33,013 nucleotides of DNA from Geobacillus jurassicus NBRC 107829 (GTDB lineage Bacteria > Bacillota > Bacilli > Bacillales > Anoxybacillaceae). This document shows positions 22,873 to 31,362 of the stretch, piece after piece; the stretch's first letter is position 1; each line of letters begins with the position of its first letter. The stretch spans positions 1-33,013 of the forward strand of contig NZ_BCQG01000042.1 of NCBI RefSeq assembly GCF_001544315.1. Direction: 5' to 3'. The position numbers were made by a program, and so were the translations under genes. A model generated the notes under the pieces. It was not told the DNA's origin. It saw only the letters and a program-made list of their open reading frames with translations, and did not search any database.

Positions 22873-23086
22873 GTTGGAAGGCAATTTGAATCTGTTTGGC
22901 TTGTTCCTGACCGATTTCTTTATGCAATAGGTGATGAATTGCACTTCCCTTAAACTTCTGTTCCCATGCAACCATTTTTTCTTGGATCATTTGAGCAACG
23001 GGGTGGCTATGAAGATCGTGGATGTCGTCAAATGAAAATTTTCCTAAACTGCTATTTACGGAGAAGCGAACTTTCACATCTTCCAT
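22844..23086 (-). CDS. Small protein of unknown function
   Basis: An 80-residue protein. ATG at 23086 has GGGGG 7 nt upstream, while the longer upstream frame lacks a start signal and is rejected. The N-terminal ~25 residues look like beta strands (EDVKVRFSVNSSLGKFSF), followed by a helical region with DLHSHPVAQMIQEKMVAWEQKF and a Gln-rich tail. No membrane segment or Cys. It is divergent from the third recombinase, with a 132-bp shared spacer, and converges on xre. I do not recognise the family. Position suggests a regulatory or accessory role for the recombinase. Confidence 0.6.
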   Translation of the reverse strand: MEDVKVRFSVNSSLGKFSFDDIHDLHSHPVAQMIQEKMVAWEQKFKGSAIHHLLHKEIGQEQAKQIQIAFQQKESQPVDG

Positions 23087-23218
23087 CGGTATTCCCCCTT
23101 TGCTCATACATATGCAGAAAGTGAGGTGGGACAACCCTGCAAATCGGTCAAACTCATTGTTTCGTTCATCCAAACATATATATGGGATATGGGACAAACA
23201 GAGTTGGAGGCAGTATGT

Positions 23219-24673
23219 ATGAAAGACATTTTTCAAGAAAGATCGATTGCTTTATATTGCCGCGTTTCTACGGACGAACAAGCTCGGGAAGGGGTTTCGC
23301 TCGATGAACAACAAGAACGGTTAAAAGCTTACTGCCGGGCAATGGGTTGGAATGAGGAACCACTACTTTTTATCGATGACGGTTATTCTGCTAAAAATCT
23401 TGATCGTCCGGAGTTAAACCGTTTATTACAGGAAGTAAAAAAAGGTACGATTTCAAAAATATTAGTCACGAAATTGGACCGTTTGAGCAGGCGATTATTG
23501 GATCTTTTGAAATTAATTGATACGTTCCAAGAATATAACGTTTCATTTATTTCGATTAGCGAATCGTTTGACACCAATACTCCGTCCGGACGTCTTACAC
23601 TTCAAGTCCTGGGTGCGGTTGCCGAGTTTGAACGGGAACGAATTCGGGAACGTGTTTTTGAAAACATGCTGCACGCAGCCAGACAAGGAAAATGGTTAAC
23701 ACAAAGCCCTTATGGCTATCGACTACAGAATAAAGAATTAGTTATTTATGAACCGGAAGCACAAATCGTTCGAAAAGTTTATGATTGGTATCTCAATCAA
23801 GGGCTCGGCTACTATGCGATTGCTAAAAAGCTAAATGAAGAAGGAATACCTTCTCGTCAAAAAAAGGAATGGTCGATTCGGGCTATTAAACGAATGCTTA
23901 CGAATCCCGTATACAAAGGAACCTTAGTTTGGAACCGTATCGACTCCAGCAAATCGAAGCGAGTAAAAAAAGATGATGCCGATTGGGTTGTCGTTGAAGA
24001 CGCTTGTCAAGCTATTATTGATCAAGCTACATGGGAACAAGTACAAAAAAGAGTAAATAAAAAACAAATGGCACCTCGAGCACAAACAAGTCCGCATTTA
24101 CTTGGTGGACTATTAAAATGCGGCAGATGTGGTTCAGGAATGAGCATTGGTTGGTCAGGTTCACCGAAAAATCGCTATCGTGTTTATCGTTGTTCCGCTA
24201 ACAAAAACAAAGGAACGTGTACAAGCAAACAGTACCGCGCTGACGATGTAGAGTCATGGTTTAAACATGGGTTATTAAAGTTAGCCGATTCGATTAACAC
24301 CCAAATGATTCCTCATCTTATTCAAAAGGCTGCTGAAAACGAAGAGAGCACAATCGAGCAAAAAATTCGAGCCGCCAAAAACCGTTATAAACGAAAAGTG
24401 GAAGCGTACACGGCAGGACTCATTGAGTTAGAGGATTTAAATGAAGAAAAAAAGCGGATGGAACAAATCATTGCAGAAGCTCAAAAAGCGGAAAATGCTT
24501 CCTCAGTGGATGTAAAAAAGCTTGAGGCAATGGTGAAAGAAAAAATAAACAATGTGATCGATGCAATCGATGTTTTACCAGTCCCCGAAGCAAAATCATT
24601 AATTAAAACGATTGTTGAAAAAGTGATTTTACTTGATGAAAAGGATATTGAAATCGTATTAAACATTCAGTAA
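23219..24673 (+). CDS. Large serine recombinase (third)
   Basis: A 484-residue canonical large serine integrase. ALYCRVSTDEQAREGVSLDEQ carries the catalytic Ser, KILVTKLDRLSRRLLDLL the conserved DRLSR motif, and EFERERIRER the end of the catalytic domain. Then come the recombinase domain (SPYGYRL, NPVYKGTLVW), a zinc ribbon (CGRCGSGM...YRCSANKNKGTC) and a C-terminal coiled coil (about 380-440). ATG at 23219 with GGAGG 8 nt upstream is preferred to upstream in-frame starts. It is first gene of a plus-strand run with an unknown gene and a RecJ-like nuclease. It is closer to phage and ICE integrases than to the tandem pair. Confidence 0.92.
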   Translation: MKDIFQERSIALYCRVSTDEQAREGVSLDEQQERLKAYCRAMGWNEEPLLFIDDGYSAKNLDRPELNRLLQEVKKGTISKILVTKLDRLSRRLLDLLKLIDTFQEYNVSFISISESFDTNTPSGRLTLQVLGAVAEFERERIRERVFENMLHAARQGKWLTQSPYGYRLQNKELVIYEPEAQIVRKVYDWYLNQGLGYYAIAKKLNEEGIPSRQKKEWSIRAIKRMLTNPVYKGTLVWNRIDSSKSKRVKKDDADWVVVEDACQAIIDQATWEQVQKRVNKKQMAPRAQTSPHLLGGLLKCGRCGSGMSIGWSGSPKNRYRVYRCSANKNKGTCTSKQYRADDVESWFKHGLLKLADSINTQMIPHLIQKAAENEESTIEQKIRAAKNRYKRKVEAYTAGLIELEDLNEEKKRMEQIIAEAQKAENASSVDVKKLEAMVKEKINNVIDAIDVLPVPEAKSLIKTIVEKVILLDEKDIEIVLNIQ

Positions 24674-24687
24674 ATGGAGTTGACAGC

Positions 24688-25053
24688 ATGAAACCGATCA
24701 CCTTACGCCAATTGCTCGATACTAATCAATTTCAGAATCTGCTTCATCTAAAAAAAGAACTGATCTCTTACAAAAATTCGGGTGTCATTTTTTATAAAGA
24801 AGTAATGAGTTCGCTTGAAATCGACACGCCATTTGAGTTGTATTTTGTGTTGTCAAAAGGAGGAATTGAATATGAAAACGCATTCCCAATACCAATCGAT
24901 CTTTACAGAGAGTATTTAACATATAACCGTCCTCCAGAGTACCTTTTGCGCTTTTACCAAGAATACTACGGAACAAAAAACATCCCATCCGACCGATTTT
25001 TTCAAACATTAAACATTTTTCAAGCCAAAAGATATGCTTGGTTTTACAAATGA
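24688..25053 (+). CDS. Protein of unknown function between recombinase and RecJ-like gene
   Basis: A 121-residue protein starting 14 bp after the recombinase stop codon, with TGGAG about 8 nt before ATG 24688. It is rich in aromatic residues (Tyr, Phe) and mixed alpha/beta. A central FELYFVLSKGGIEYENAFPIP segment and a C-terminal RFFQTLNIFQAKRYAWFYK stand out. No signal peptide, membrane helix or Cys. The next gene starts 22 bp later, so the three genes probably form one operon. I do not recognise the family. Confidence 0.7.
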   Translation: MKPITLRQLLDTNQFQNLLHLKKELISYKNSGVIFYKEVMSSLEIDTPFELYFVLSKGGIEYENAFPIPIDLYREYLTYNRPPEYLLRFYQEYYGTKNIPSDRFFQTLNIFQAKRYAWFYK

Positions 25054-25075
25054 CACCAACGAGAGGACGGTAAGT

Positions 25076-26737
25076 ATGGATTGGGTACCGTTTGATACAC
25101 CACTAGAAAAACATCCCAATAAAGCTTTGATCACCTATATGGCAAGACAGTTTGATATCGAACCTGTACTGATGCACCATTTGTTTATTCACGGCATCGA
25201 CAATTGCGAAAAAGTATCACGATTCTTATTTCCGACTATAGATGATTTTCATGATCCATTTCTCATGAATGACATGAAAAAAGCGATTATACGCATTATT
25301 AAAGCTTTGATACAAAAAGAAAAAATTCTGATTTATGGTGATTATGATGTAGATGGAATGACAGCAACAGCTATCCTGTACAAAGCTTTAAAGAAATTTA
25401 AAGCAGATGTACATTATCGATTGCCGCTTCGCAGTGAAGGGTACGGTTTGTCACCAAAAGCAATGGAAAAAGTTCCGGAAGATGTCTCTTTAATTATTAC
25501 AGTAGACAATGGATCAAGCGCCCACCCTGCCATGGAAGTGGCAAAAAGAAGAGGAATGGATGTCATTGTTACGGATCATCACGAAGTTTTAGGTCCGCAT
25601 CCCGACTGTTATGCGTTTATTAATCCGCGACGCCATGACAACACTTATCCTTTCCGACATCTCGCAGGTGCAGGAGTCGCTTTAAAAGTTGTACAGGCAC
25701 TTTTTATGGCAGGAAAAATCCCTTGGGATAAACATGTTTATGAATTTATTGAGTTTGCCACATTAGGTACGATTGCGGATCTAATGCCTATTAAAGGAGA
25801 AAATCGTATTATTTGTAAACTTGGATTGCAGAAAATGAACTATACACCAACCCCTGTATTAAAAAAACTCTTTGAGATTTTACGAATTAAATATGTCGAT
25901 AGTTCCACCATTAGCTTTCAAATTGGACCGATTTTTAACTCGTCGGGACGAATTGATGATCCGAACGAAGCTGTCGATATTCTAATCAATCCTTCATGTA
26001 CAAAAGCAGATCTTTATGCATTAATTACTTTAAATAAAAAGCGGCAACAAATGACAAAAGAACAATTCCAACGTATTGAGGAACAAATTATTCAAAACCA
26101 ATGGTATAAACAAAATGTTATTGTCGTTTGCGATGATTTTCACAGCGGAATTATCGGTCTCATTGCCGCCAAAATAGCCAATAAATTCAAAAAGCCAGCG
26201 GTTGTGATTTCCTTGACAGGAGCCGGTTCTGCCAGAAGTGTAAACACGACTGATTTTTCCATCATTAATGTGATTAAGAAGTGCTCACATTTCTTAACCA
26301 AATACGGTGGTCATCGAGCCGCTGCTGGTTTTTCGATTAAACCCGATTTCGATCATATTCATGCTTTTAGAGAAGCGATTCAACTAGCAGCCTTAGAGGA
26401 ACCGCCACTACATCCAAAATTAAAATACATTAGTACAATTCCCTTACATCAGTTCCCTATGCATCTTTTTGCTGACTTAAGCGTTTTAGAACCATTCGGA
26501 ATGTCATTTCCAAAGCCGTTGTTTTATTGTTCACCGCTGGCAATCAAGCAATTCCAAGTATTCGGGAAAAACAATGAACATTTAAAATTAACAACGAATG
26601 ATAAAGAAGCCATTGCCTTCTTTAAAGGGGCAATGGCAAACGAACTCCAACAACAATTGTTAGCTGAATTTCTTTACACTCCTAACTGTCCGATGAAAAA
26701 AGATTTTTTAATTCATGATCTTCGTTTCATCCAATAA
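25076..26737 (+). CDS. RecJ-like single-stranded-DNA exonuclease (DHH/DHHA1 family)
   Basis: A 553-residue member of the DHH phosphoesterase superfamily. Motif I is GDYDVDGMTA (Asp89, Asp91, Asp93), motif III DHH at 167-169, and the DHHA1 motif GGHRAAAGFS at 411-420. A C-terminal OB-like region follows. RecJ proteins degrade ssDNA 5' to 3'. This one is shorter than chromosomal Firmicute RecJ (about 780 residues) and resembles the phage-borne type, such as YorK of SPbeta. ATG at 25076 follows GAGAGG with about 9-nt spacing. The upstream in-frame ATG lies inside the preceding gene. Its link to a serine recombinase suggests a role in element replication, recombination or defence. Confidence 0.85.
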   Translation: MDWVPFDTPLEKHPNKALITYMARQFDIEPVLMHHLFIHGIDNCEKVSRFLFPTIDDFHDPFLMNDMKKAIIRIIKALIQKEKILIYGDYDVDGMTATAILYKALKKFKADVHYRLPLRSEGYGLSPKAMEKVPEDVSLIITVDNGSSAHPAMEVAKRRGMDVIVTDHHEVLGPHPDCYAFINPRRHDNTYPFRHLAGAGVALKVVQALFMAGKIPWDKHVYEFIEFATLGTIADLMPIKGENRIICKLGLQKMNYTPTPVLKKLFEILRIKYVDSSTISFQIGPIFNSSGRIDDPNEAVDILINPSCTKADLYALITLNKKRQQMTKEQFQRIEEQIIQNQWYKQNVIVVCDDFHSGIIGLIAAKIANKFKKPAVVISLTGAGSARSVNTTDFSIINVIKKCSHFLTKYGGHRAAAGFSIKPDFDHIHAFREAIQLAALEEPPLHPKLKYISTIPLHQFPMHLFADLSVLEPFGMSFPKPLFYCSPLAIKQFQVFGKNNEHLKLTTNDKEAIAFFKGAMANELQQQLLAEFLYTPNCPMKKDFLIHDLRFIQ

Positions 26738-26876
26738 CCAAAGAGCCTTGGAAAAAGTTAAATACAATTAACAAAATATATTGTTTTTTGCAGAGGAGGA
26801 CATAACCCACAACGAGGGGCTGTACATTGACAGAATGGTATATGGAAATAACACAATTGTATTTGGATCTAACTCT

Positions 26877-26934
26877 AGTGGCAGATTTATTTTGGTTCGC
26901 TATGAATCCGAGAATAATCTGCCACTTTTATATA
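26877..26934 (+). terminator. Strong hairpin ending the recombinase-RecJ operon
   Basis: AGTGGCAGATT pairs with AATCTGCCACT around a loop of about 28 nt that can extend the stem further, and TTTTATATAT follows. Its position about 140 bp after the recJ-like stop fits an intrinsic terminator. The rest of 26738-26966 has no convincing gene. Confidence 0.65.
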
Positions 26935-26966
26935 TACAAAGTGATTACATAATATAAAATTCATAA

Positions 26967-27458
26967 TCAGTCTATACCTACAACTGGACTGCGACGCTCA
27001 AGCAATACCACATCACGCCATACCCCATTTAACTTTCCTATACGTTGTCGGATACCAACTTCACGAAATCCAACACTTTGATGTAAACGTAAACTTGGTA
27101 TGTTTTCAGGGAAAATCCCTGCTGTTAATGTCCAAAATCCTTTTGCCTCGGATTCTTTGATCATAGCTTGTAGAAGTTTTTTTCCCACTCCTTTTCCCCG
27201 ACTCACATCTCGAACATACACACTCACCTCTCCCACCCCTTCATACACGCAGCGATCCGATACTTTACTTATCTTACACCAGCCTTGAATGCCTTCTTCG
27301 TTTTCAGCGACCAAACATAAATTTGCGGCAATGGTCGATTCCCATTTTTCAAACGATGGTGCTGTCGTTTCAAACGTTGCTTGTCCTGTCGCAATTCCTT
27401 GCTCGTAAATTTCCTTCACTTGCATCCAATCCTCTTTGCGAAAGCTACGAATGTTCAT
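26967..27458 (-). CDS. arsN: GNAT acetyltransferase, ArsN type
   Basis: A 163-residue GCN5-related N-acetyltransferase of the phosphinothricin-acetyltransferase group. The start R-S-F-R-K-E-D and the T-G-Q-A-T-F-E-T-T motif at about residues 22-30 are typical of that group. The acetyl-CoA loop is DVSRGKGVGKKLLQAMI (about 84-100), followed by GIFPENIPSLRLHQSVGFREVG. In ars clusters such proteins (ArsN1) acetylate arsinothricin. Here it is the last gene of an arsenic island, 70 bp after arsM remnants and a terminator. ATG at 27458 follows AAGGAGG at about 10 nt. Activity on phosphinothricin-like compounds is also possible. Confidence 0.8.
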   Translation of the reverse strand: MNIRSFRKEDWMQVKEIYEQGIATGQATFETTAPSFEKWESTIAANLCLVAENEEGIQGWCKISKVSDRCVYEGVGEVSVYVRDVSRGKGVGKKLLQAMIKESEAKGFWTLTAGIFPENIPSLRLHQSVGFREVGIRQRIGKLNGVWRDVVLLERRSPVVGID

Positions 27459-27486
27459 ATGAAAAATCCCTCCTTATTTTCATACA

Positions 27487-27520
27487 GAAAAGGCACTAGG
27501 AATCGCCTAATGCCTTTTCC
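27487..27520 (-). terminator. Intrinsic terminator after arsM
   Basis: On the minus strand AAAAGGCATTAGG pairs with CCTAGTGCCTTTT around CGATT, with one mismatch. It lies 8 bp after the end of the arsM read-through frame (27529), which suggests that frame is the original gene end. Confidence 0.8.
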
Positions 27521-27585
27521 ATGTAACATTAGCAACACTCACGCTTTTCTTCCCCAACGAGTTCCGATCTGTTACACCACATTTT

Positions 27586-28380
27586 TTAAGGTTTCATTGC
27601 TTTAATGATCGCAGAAACAATGTAATCCTCGATGTTCGCTCCAGGCACCCAATCTTTGATAAACTCCTTCGATTCATCTTTTGGTTCAATGGTGATCTGT
27701 GTGAATCCACTCTGTTGTAACATGGATTCCAGTTCACCAATCGATGCTGCTCCTGATACGCAGCCCGAATACAAGACATCCATATTGTTTTTGATTTCCG
27801 ATGGAAGTTCTGCCGTCGCCACAACGTCGGAAATGACAAGGCGCCCTCCTGGTTTCAGCACACGATAGGCTTCCTTGAACACCTGGGGCTTATCTGGAGA
27901 AAGATTAATGACGCAATTGGAAATAATGACATCCACCGAACCATCTGCCACCGGTAAATATTCGATTTCTCCTAACCGAAATTCAGTATTGGTAAAGCCA
28001 CCCTTGGCAGCATTGTTGCGTGCTTTGCTGATCATTTCTGGTGTCATATCCACACCAATGACGCGCCCGGTTTCTCCGACCTGACGAGCAGCCAAAAAGC
28101 AATCGAAACCGGCACCACAACCAAGATCCAACACCACATCTCCGGGGTTCAATTCCGCAATTGCTAGCGGGTTGCCGCAACCAAGTCCAAGATTAGCTCC
28201 TTCTGGCACGGCAGATAATTCCTCATCCGAGTATCCTAGTTTTGCTGATACCTCATTAGGTGTACCACAACATCCGGAAGAGTCTGAACAACAGCTTCTA
28301 GAATTTACTTCCTGCAGCGCAATTTGCTTATAGCGGCTGCGGACATTTTGCCGGATTTGATCGTTATTAACGTGATTCAT
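27586..28380 (-). CDS. arsM: Arsenite methyltransferase ArsM, C-terminus cut by a stop codon
   Basis: A 264-residue SAM-dependent As(III) methyltransferase. VVLDLGCGAGFDCFLAA is SAM motif I. The three conserved As-binding Cys are at 68 (GLGCGNP), 156 (SNCVINL) and 207 (YSGCVSG). An N-terminal SRSCCSDSSGCCGT patch adds four more Cys. ATG at 28380 follows AAGGAG at 9 nt. The frame stops with TAA at 27586-27588 after IIKAMKP but stays open for 18 more codons (to 27529) reading K-M-W-C-N...E-E-K-R-E-C-C. ArsM proteins often end in a Cys-rich tail, so the TAA looks like a recent truncation. The catalytic core is complete and is probably still active. Confidence 0.9.
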   Translation of the reverse strand: MNHVNNDQIRQNVRSRYKQIALQEVNSRSCCSDSSGCCGTPNEVSAKLGYSDEELSAVPEGANLGLGCGNPLAIAELNPGDVVLDLGCGAGFDCFLAARQVGETGRVIGVDMTPEMISKARNNAAKGGFTNTEFRLGEIEYLPVADGSVDVIISNCVINLSPDKPQVFKEAYRVLKPGGRLVISDVVATAELPSEIKNNMDVLYSGCVSGAASIGELESMLQQSGFTQITIEPKDESKEFIKDWVPGANIEDYIVSAIIKAMKP

Positions 28381-28393
28381 AAGTTATCACTCC

Positions 28394-29148
28394 TTAAATG
28401 ATATAGAATAAAAATCCTGATAACGTTGCCATCGTCATGACAGAACCTACAAACGCAAAGACCAGCTTCTTTCTAAAGATACTGTGTAATCATGTGATCT
28501 CCGGTAAGCTTGCCCCTGCTGAGCTAACCATCGGCGCCATAACAGGTCCTAATGCCATGCCTTTTGCAATCAACATTTGTGAAATGGGAATCATCGTGAA
28601 AAGGCGGATATACAAAGGAATTCCGATGATTGCTGCAAGTGGAACAAGCCACCACTTATCACCCCCCATATAGGTTGAAATCCATTCTGTCAGTACAGCA
28701 CCATGAATAATGGCTTCAATGCCTGCACCCAAAAGCAAATATGGATAAACCGTTTTTATTAAGTGAAAGGTCTCCTGTAAAGCTTCTCTCATGTTTCGTT
28801 TCTTTCCGATCTCTACTTCTCCTTTTTTTACTCCGAGTGTCGCAGCCATGAGTGTCAATATGATTGGATCGAGCACAGGAGAATCAAAGAGAAAAATCAT
28901 CACAATACCGAAACGGACCTTCTGGTTTAAAAGCGATACGACAACTGGGATCGTAGAACATGAGCAAAACGCAAACGCGACAGCAACCAATGCTCCGAAT
29001 AACGGATGGCGCTTTGTTAACAAACTTTGCATTTTATCATAAGGAATATATCCTTACTGAAAAGTGAATGACGAACGAAATAGCCAAAAACAAAAGAGTT
29101 AATTCTAACGCAATATAAGAGAAAGTCTTGAAAAATCGCTATGCTCAT
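28394..29148 (-). pseudogene. ArsP-type permease (PF03773), broken by frameshift and stop
   Basis: The largest open part (28490-29032) shows GALVAVAFAFCSCSTIPVVVSLL and FLFDSPVLDPIILTLMAATLGV, hallmarks of the PF03773 permease family that includes the methylarsenite exporter ArsP. An in-frame TGA at 28490-28492 cuts off a tail that continues as IFRKKLVFAFVGSVMTMATL to 28394. Upstream, the start at 29148 (AAGGAGAG before the ATG) reads M-S-I-A-I-F-Q-D-F and then must change frame to give Y-I-A-L-E-L-T-L-L-F-L-A-I-S-F-V-I, with another shift before KMQSLLTKRHP. Several independent lesions make it non-functional. A MarR-type operator lies upstream. Confidence 0.85.
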
Positions 29149-29166
29149 TGATTATCTCTCCTTATT

Positions 29167-29185
29167 TTATTTGCAAATTACAACT
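29167..29185. promoter_or_regulatory. Putative MarR operator 2, upstream of the broken permease gene
   Basis: TTATTTGCAAATTACAACT is identical at 17 of 19 positions to the sequence at 29701-29719 upstream of the marR gene itself. The core is a TTGCA-N3-TGCAA-like dyad. The site is immediately before the ribosome binding site of the permease pseudogene. Confidence 0.6.
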
Positions 29186-29223
29186 ATATGTTTAACAAAC
29201 AGGCAAGCCTAGATATACTTGCC

Positions 29224-29670
29224 TCAAAATAACGGTTTACAACATACACTTGATTTTGCCATACACTCATTCAACAATTTAATCGAACGAATCACGGTTT
29301 CTTTCTCAAATTCCGTCATATGTGAAAACACTTCTTCTAGATATCGATTTATTTCTCGATCAATGGTTGTTGCGATAAACTTTCCTTCGGTGGTTAACGA
29401 TAACGTGTATACTCTTCGATCTTCAGGAAGCGGCGTTTTTTTTACTAATCCCTTTTTCACTAAATTTTGAATCTGTCTGCTGAACGTGGTAATATCCATT
29501 CCTAATGCTTCAGCCACTTGTTGCATGGAGGGATGTTCTCTTTTGTCAATTTCATAAAGAATATGGCTTTGAACGAGAGAAATATCTACATCATCAATCG
29601 AACAGCAATTTTTATTTAGCAATCCAAAACGACGTGTCATCACTTGAAACAACTCTCTAATGTTTTCCAT
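29224..29670 (-). CDS. MarR-family regulator with N- and C-terminal Cys pairs
   Basis: A 148-residue winged-helix MarR protein. HPSMQQVAEALGMDITTFSRQIQNLVKKGLV is the recognition region (about 47-77; landmarks MQQVAEAL and TTFSRQIQNL), and the wing is PEDRRVYTLSLTTEG. Unusual for MarR, it has adjacent Cys at 22-23 (NKNCCSIDD) and at 143-144 (SSVCCKPLF), which could form a metalloid site between the N- and C-terminal dimerisation helices. It lies inside an arsenic island with the arsP-type and arsM genes downstream. ATG at 29670 has GAGGTG upstream. Related operator-like sequences precede its own gene and the permease gene, so autoregulation is likely. Confidence 0.85.
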   Translation of the reverse strand: MENIRELFQVMTRRFGLLNKNCCSIDDVDISLVQSHILYEIDKREHPSMQQVAEALGMDITTFSRQIQNLVKKGLVKKTPLPEDRRVYTLSLTTEGKFIATTIDREINRYLEEVFSHMTEFEKETVIRSIKLLNECMAKSSVCCKPLF

Positions 29671-29700
29671 TTTTTCACCTCTATAATTATTTATATCACA

Positions 29701-29719
29701 TTATTTGCATATTGCAACT
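29701..29719. promoter_or_regulatory. Putative MarR operator 1, upstream of marR
   Basis: TTATTTGCATATTGCAACT contains a perfect TTGCA-TAT-TGCAA-type dyad. It lies about 30 bp before the marR start, overlapping where its promoter must be, and matches the site at 29167-29185. Confidence 0.62.
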
Positions 29720-29783
29720 TTTTAATTTAGAAAATAGAATAAAATTTCACCAATTTTTATCATGATTCCCCCTCCTGTAAAAT

Positions 29784-29812
29784 CAGCCGAGAAGATTCTT
29801 CTCGGCTGTCAT
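29784..29812 (-). terminator. Intrinsic terminator of the arsR-acr3-arsC operon
   Basis: On the minus strand AGCCGAGAA pairs with TTCTCGGCT around GAATC and is followed by GATTTTA, just after the arsC stop codon. Confidence 0.82.
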
Positions 29813-29818
29813 TTAGTC

Positions 29819-30241
29819 TTATTCGCCTGTTTCAGCAAATTTTTTGATGCGCGCGCCGATTTCATCGCGAACACGACGGAATACCGCTAATTTTTCCTCC
29901 TCCGTTCCTTCCGCCTTTGCCGGATCATCAAATCCCCAATGAACACGTTTCACATTTGGTGGGGTTACTGGACAATGGTCCGCTGCATGACCACATAATG
30001 TTACTACCAAATCCGCTTTATTTAAAATTTCCGGATCAATGATATCCGATGTCTGGTTCGAAATATCAATTCCTACTTCTTTCATGACTTTTACCGCGTT
30101 TGGATTTAGTCCATGCGCTTCAATACCGGCGCTGTACACTTCCCACTCGTCGCCAAGATATTTTTTTGCCCATCCTTCTGCCATTTGGCTGCGGCAAGAG
30201 TTACCTGTGCATAAGAAGTAAATGATCTTTTTGTTTTTCAT
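29819..30241 (-). CDS. arsC: Arsenate reductase, thioredoxin-coupled
   Basis: A 140-residue low-molecular-weight phosphatase-type arsenate reductase that converts arsenate to arsenite, which Acr3 then exports. [16 protein letters not shown] is the P-loop with Cys11. The redox relay Cys83 and Cys90 are in [10 protein letters not shown], matching the B. subtilis ArsC Cys10/82/89 triad, so reduction depends on thioredoxin. [12 protein letters not shown] carries the conserved Asp-Pro. ATG at 30241 is chosen: GAGGTGG lies 8 nt before it, and the GTG at 30253 overlaps that SD. The gene is 20 bp after acr3 and followed by a terminator. Confidence 0.94.
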   Translation of the reverse strand: MKNKKIIYFLCTGNSCRSQMAEGWAKKYLGDEWEVYSAGIEAHGLNPNAVKVMKEVGIDISNQTSDIIDPEILNKADLVVTLCGHAADHCPVTPPNVKRVHWGFDDPAKAEGTEEEKLAVFRRVRDEIGARIKKFAETGE

Positions 30242-30261
30242 GTTTCCTTCCACCTCTGTTG

Positions 30262-31323
30262 TTAGTATGATACTGATTCTGTTTTAAAGTATTTTCGTTG
30301 AAACCATAGTGCCACGTTGACTAACGCAATCATGACAGGCACTTCCACCAGTGGTCCAATAACAGCTGCAAATGCTGCACCGGAATGGATCCCAAACACG
30401 CCAACAGCTACGGCAATCGCTAACTCAAAGTTATTACTGCCGGCTGTAAAGGCAAGTGTTGTGGTTACAGGGTATCTCGCTCCAAATTTCCTCCCTAAGA
30501 AGAAGGAAACGAAGAACATCAACACAAAGTAAATCAACAATGGAATGGCAACTCTCACTACATCCAACGGCAAGCTTACAATGACGTCTCCTTTTAAAGA
30601 GAACATGACGATAATCGTAAACAACAAAGAAATCAATGTAATCGGGCTGACTTTTGGAATAAATACTTTTTCATACCATTGTCTGCCCTTTGCTTTTACT
30701 AACAAAAAGCGCGTCAACATTCCGCCAAGAAACGGAATTCCTAAGTAAATAAACACCGACTTAGCGACTTCCATCATTGTAATATTAACGACAGCACCTT
30801 CTAGTCCTAACCATTCTGGAATGATCGTCACAAACACATACGCATAAACAGAGTAAAATAGCATTTGGAATACAGAGTTAAACGCCACCAATCCAGCTGC
30901 GTACTCCCTGTCTCCTTTCGCTAAATCATTCCAGACAATCACCATCGCAATACAACGTGCCAGACCGATCATGATGAGTCCGACCATGTATTCCGGTTTA
31001 TCCGGTAAGAATATGATCGCCAACAAAAACATAAGAATCGGTCCAATAATCCAGTTTTGTACGAGCGATAACACTAATACTTTCACATCTTTAAAGACGC
31101 GCCCAATCTCCTCATAACGAACTTTTGCTAACGGAGGATACATCATTAAAATTAAGCCAATCGCAATTGGAATTGATGTGGTCCCTACCTGCAAACTGTT
31201 CATTCCGTCTACAAAGCCTGGAAAGACAAATCCTAAGCCAATTCCTGCTGCCATAGCAAGGAAAATCCAAAGCGTGAGGTATCGATCCAAAAACGATAGA
31301 CGTTTTTTCCCCGTATTATTCAT
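30262..31323 (-). CDS. acr3: Arsenite efflux transporter, ACR3 family
   Basis: A 353-residue, ten-helix membrane protein of the ACR3/BASS superfamily that expels As(III), driven by the proton gradient. The essential Cys124 is in [34 protein letters not shown] in TM9 (about 300-315) holds the conserved Glu. ATG at 31323 follows AGGGGGG with normal spacing. It is the middle gene of the arsR-acr3-arsC operon, 39 bp after arsR. The sequence is intact, and Acr3 is the only arsenite pump visible in the window. Confidence 0.94.
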   Translation of the reverse strand: MNNTGKKRLSFLDRYLTLWIFLAMAAGIGLGFVFPGFVDGMNSLQVGTTSIPIAIGLILMMYPPLAKVRYEEIGRVFKDVKVLVLSLVQNWIIGPILMFLLAIIFLPDKPEYMVGLIMIGLARCIAMVIVWNDLAKGDREYAAGLVAFNSVFQMLFYSVYAYVFVTIIPEWLGLEGAVVNITMMEVAKSVFIYLGIPFLGGMLTRFLLVKAKGRQWYEKVFIPKVSPITLISLLFTIIVMFSLKGDVIVSLPLDVVRVAIPLLIYFVLMFFVSFFLGRKFGARYPVTTTLAFTAGSNNFELAIAVAVGVFGIHSGAAFAAVIGPLVEVPVMIALVNVALWFQRKYFKTESVSY

Positions 31324-31362
31324 TTTTTCCCCCCTAATAATTTAAATTAGTAGATTAGTAGG

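Noticed and set aside
26782-26943. Short plus-strand frame after the RecJ-like gene
   Set aside because: Its only SD-like sequence is about 40 nt from the ATG, and most of it is a terminator-type inverted repeat.
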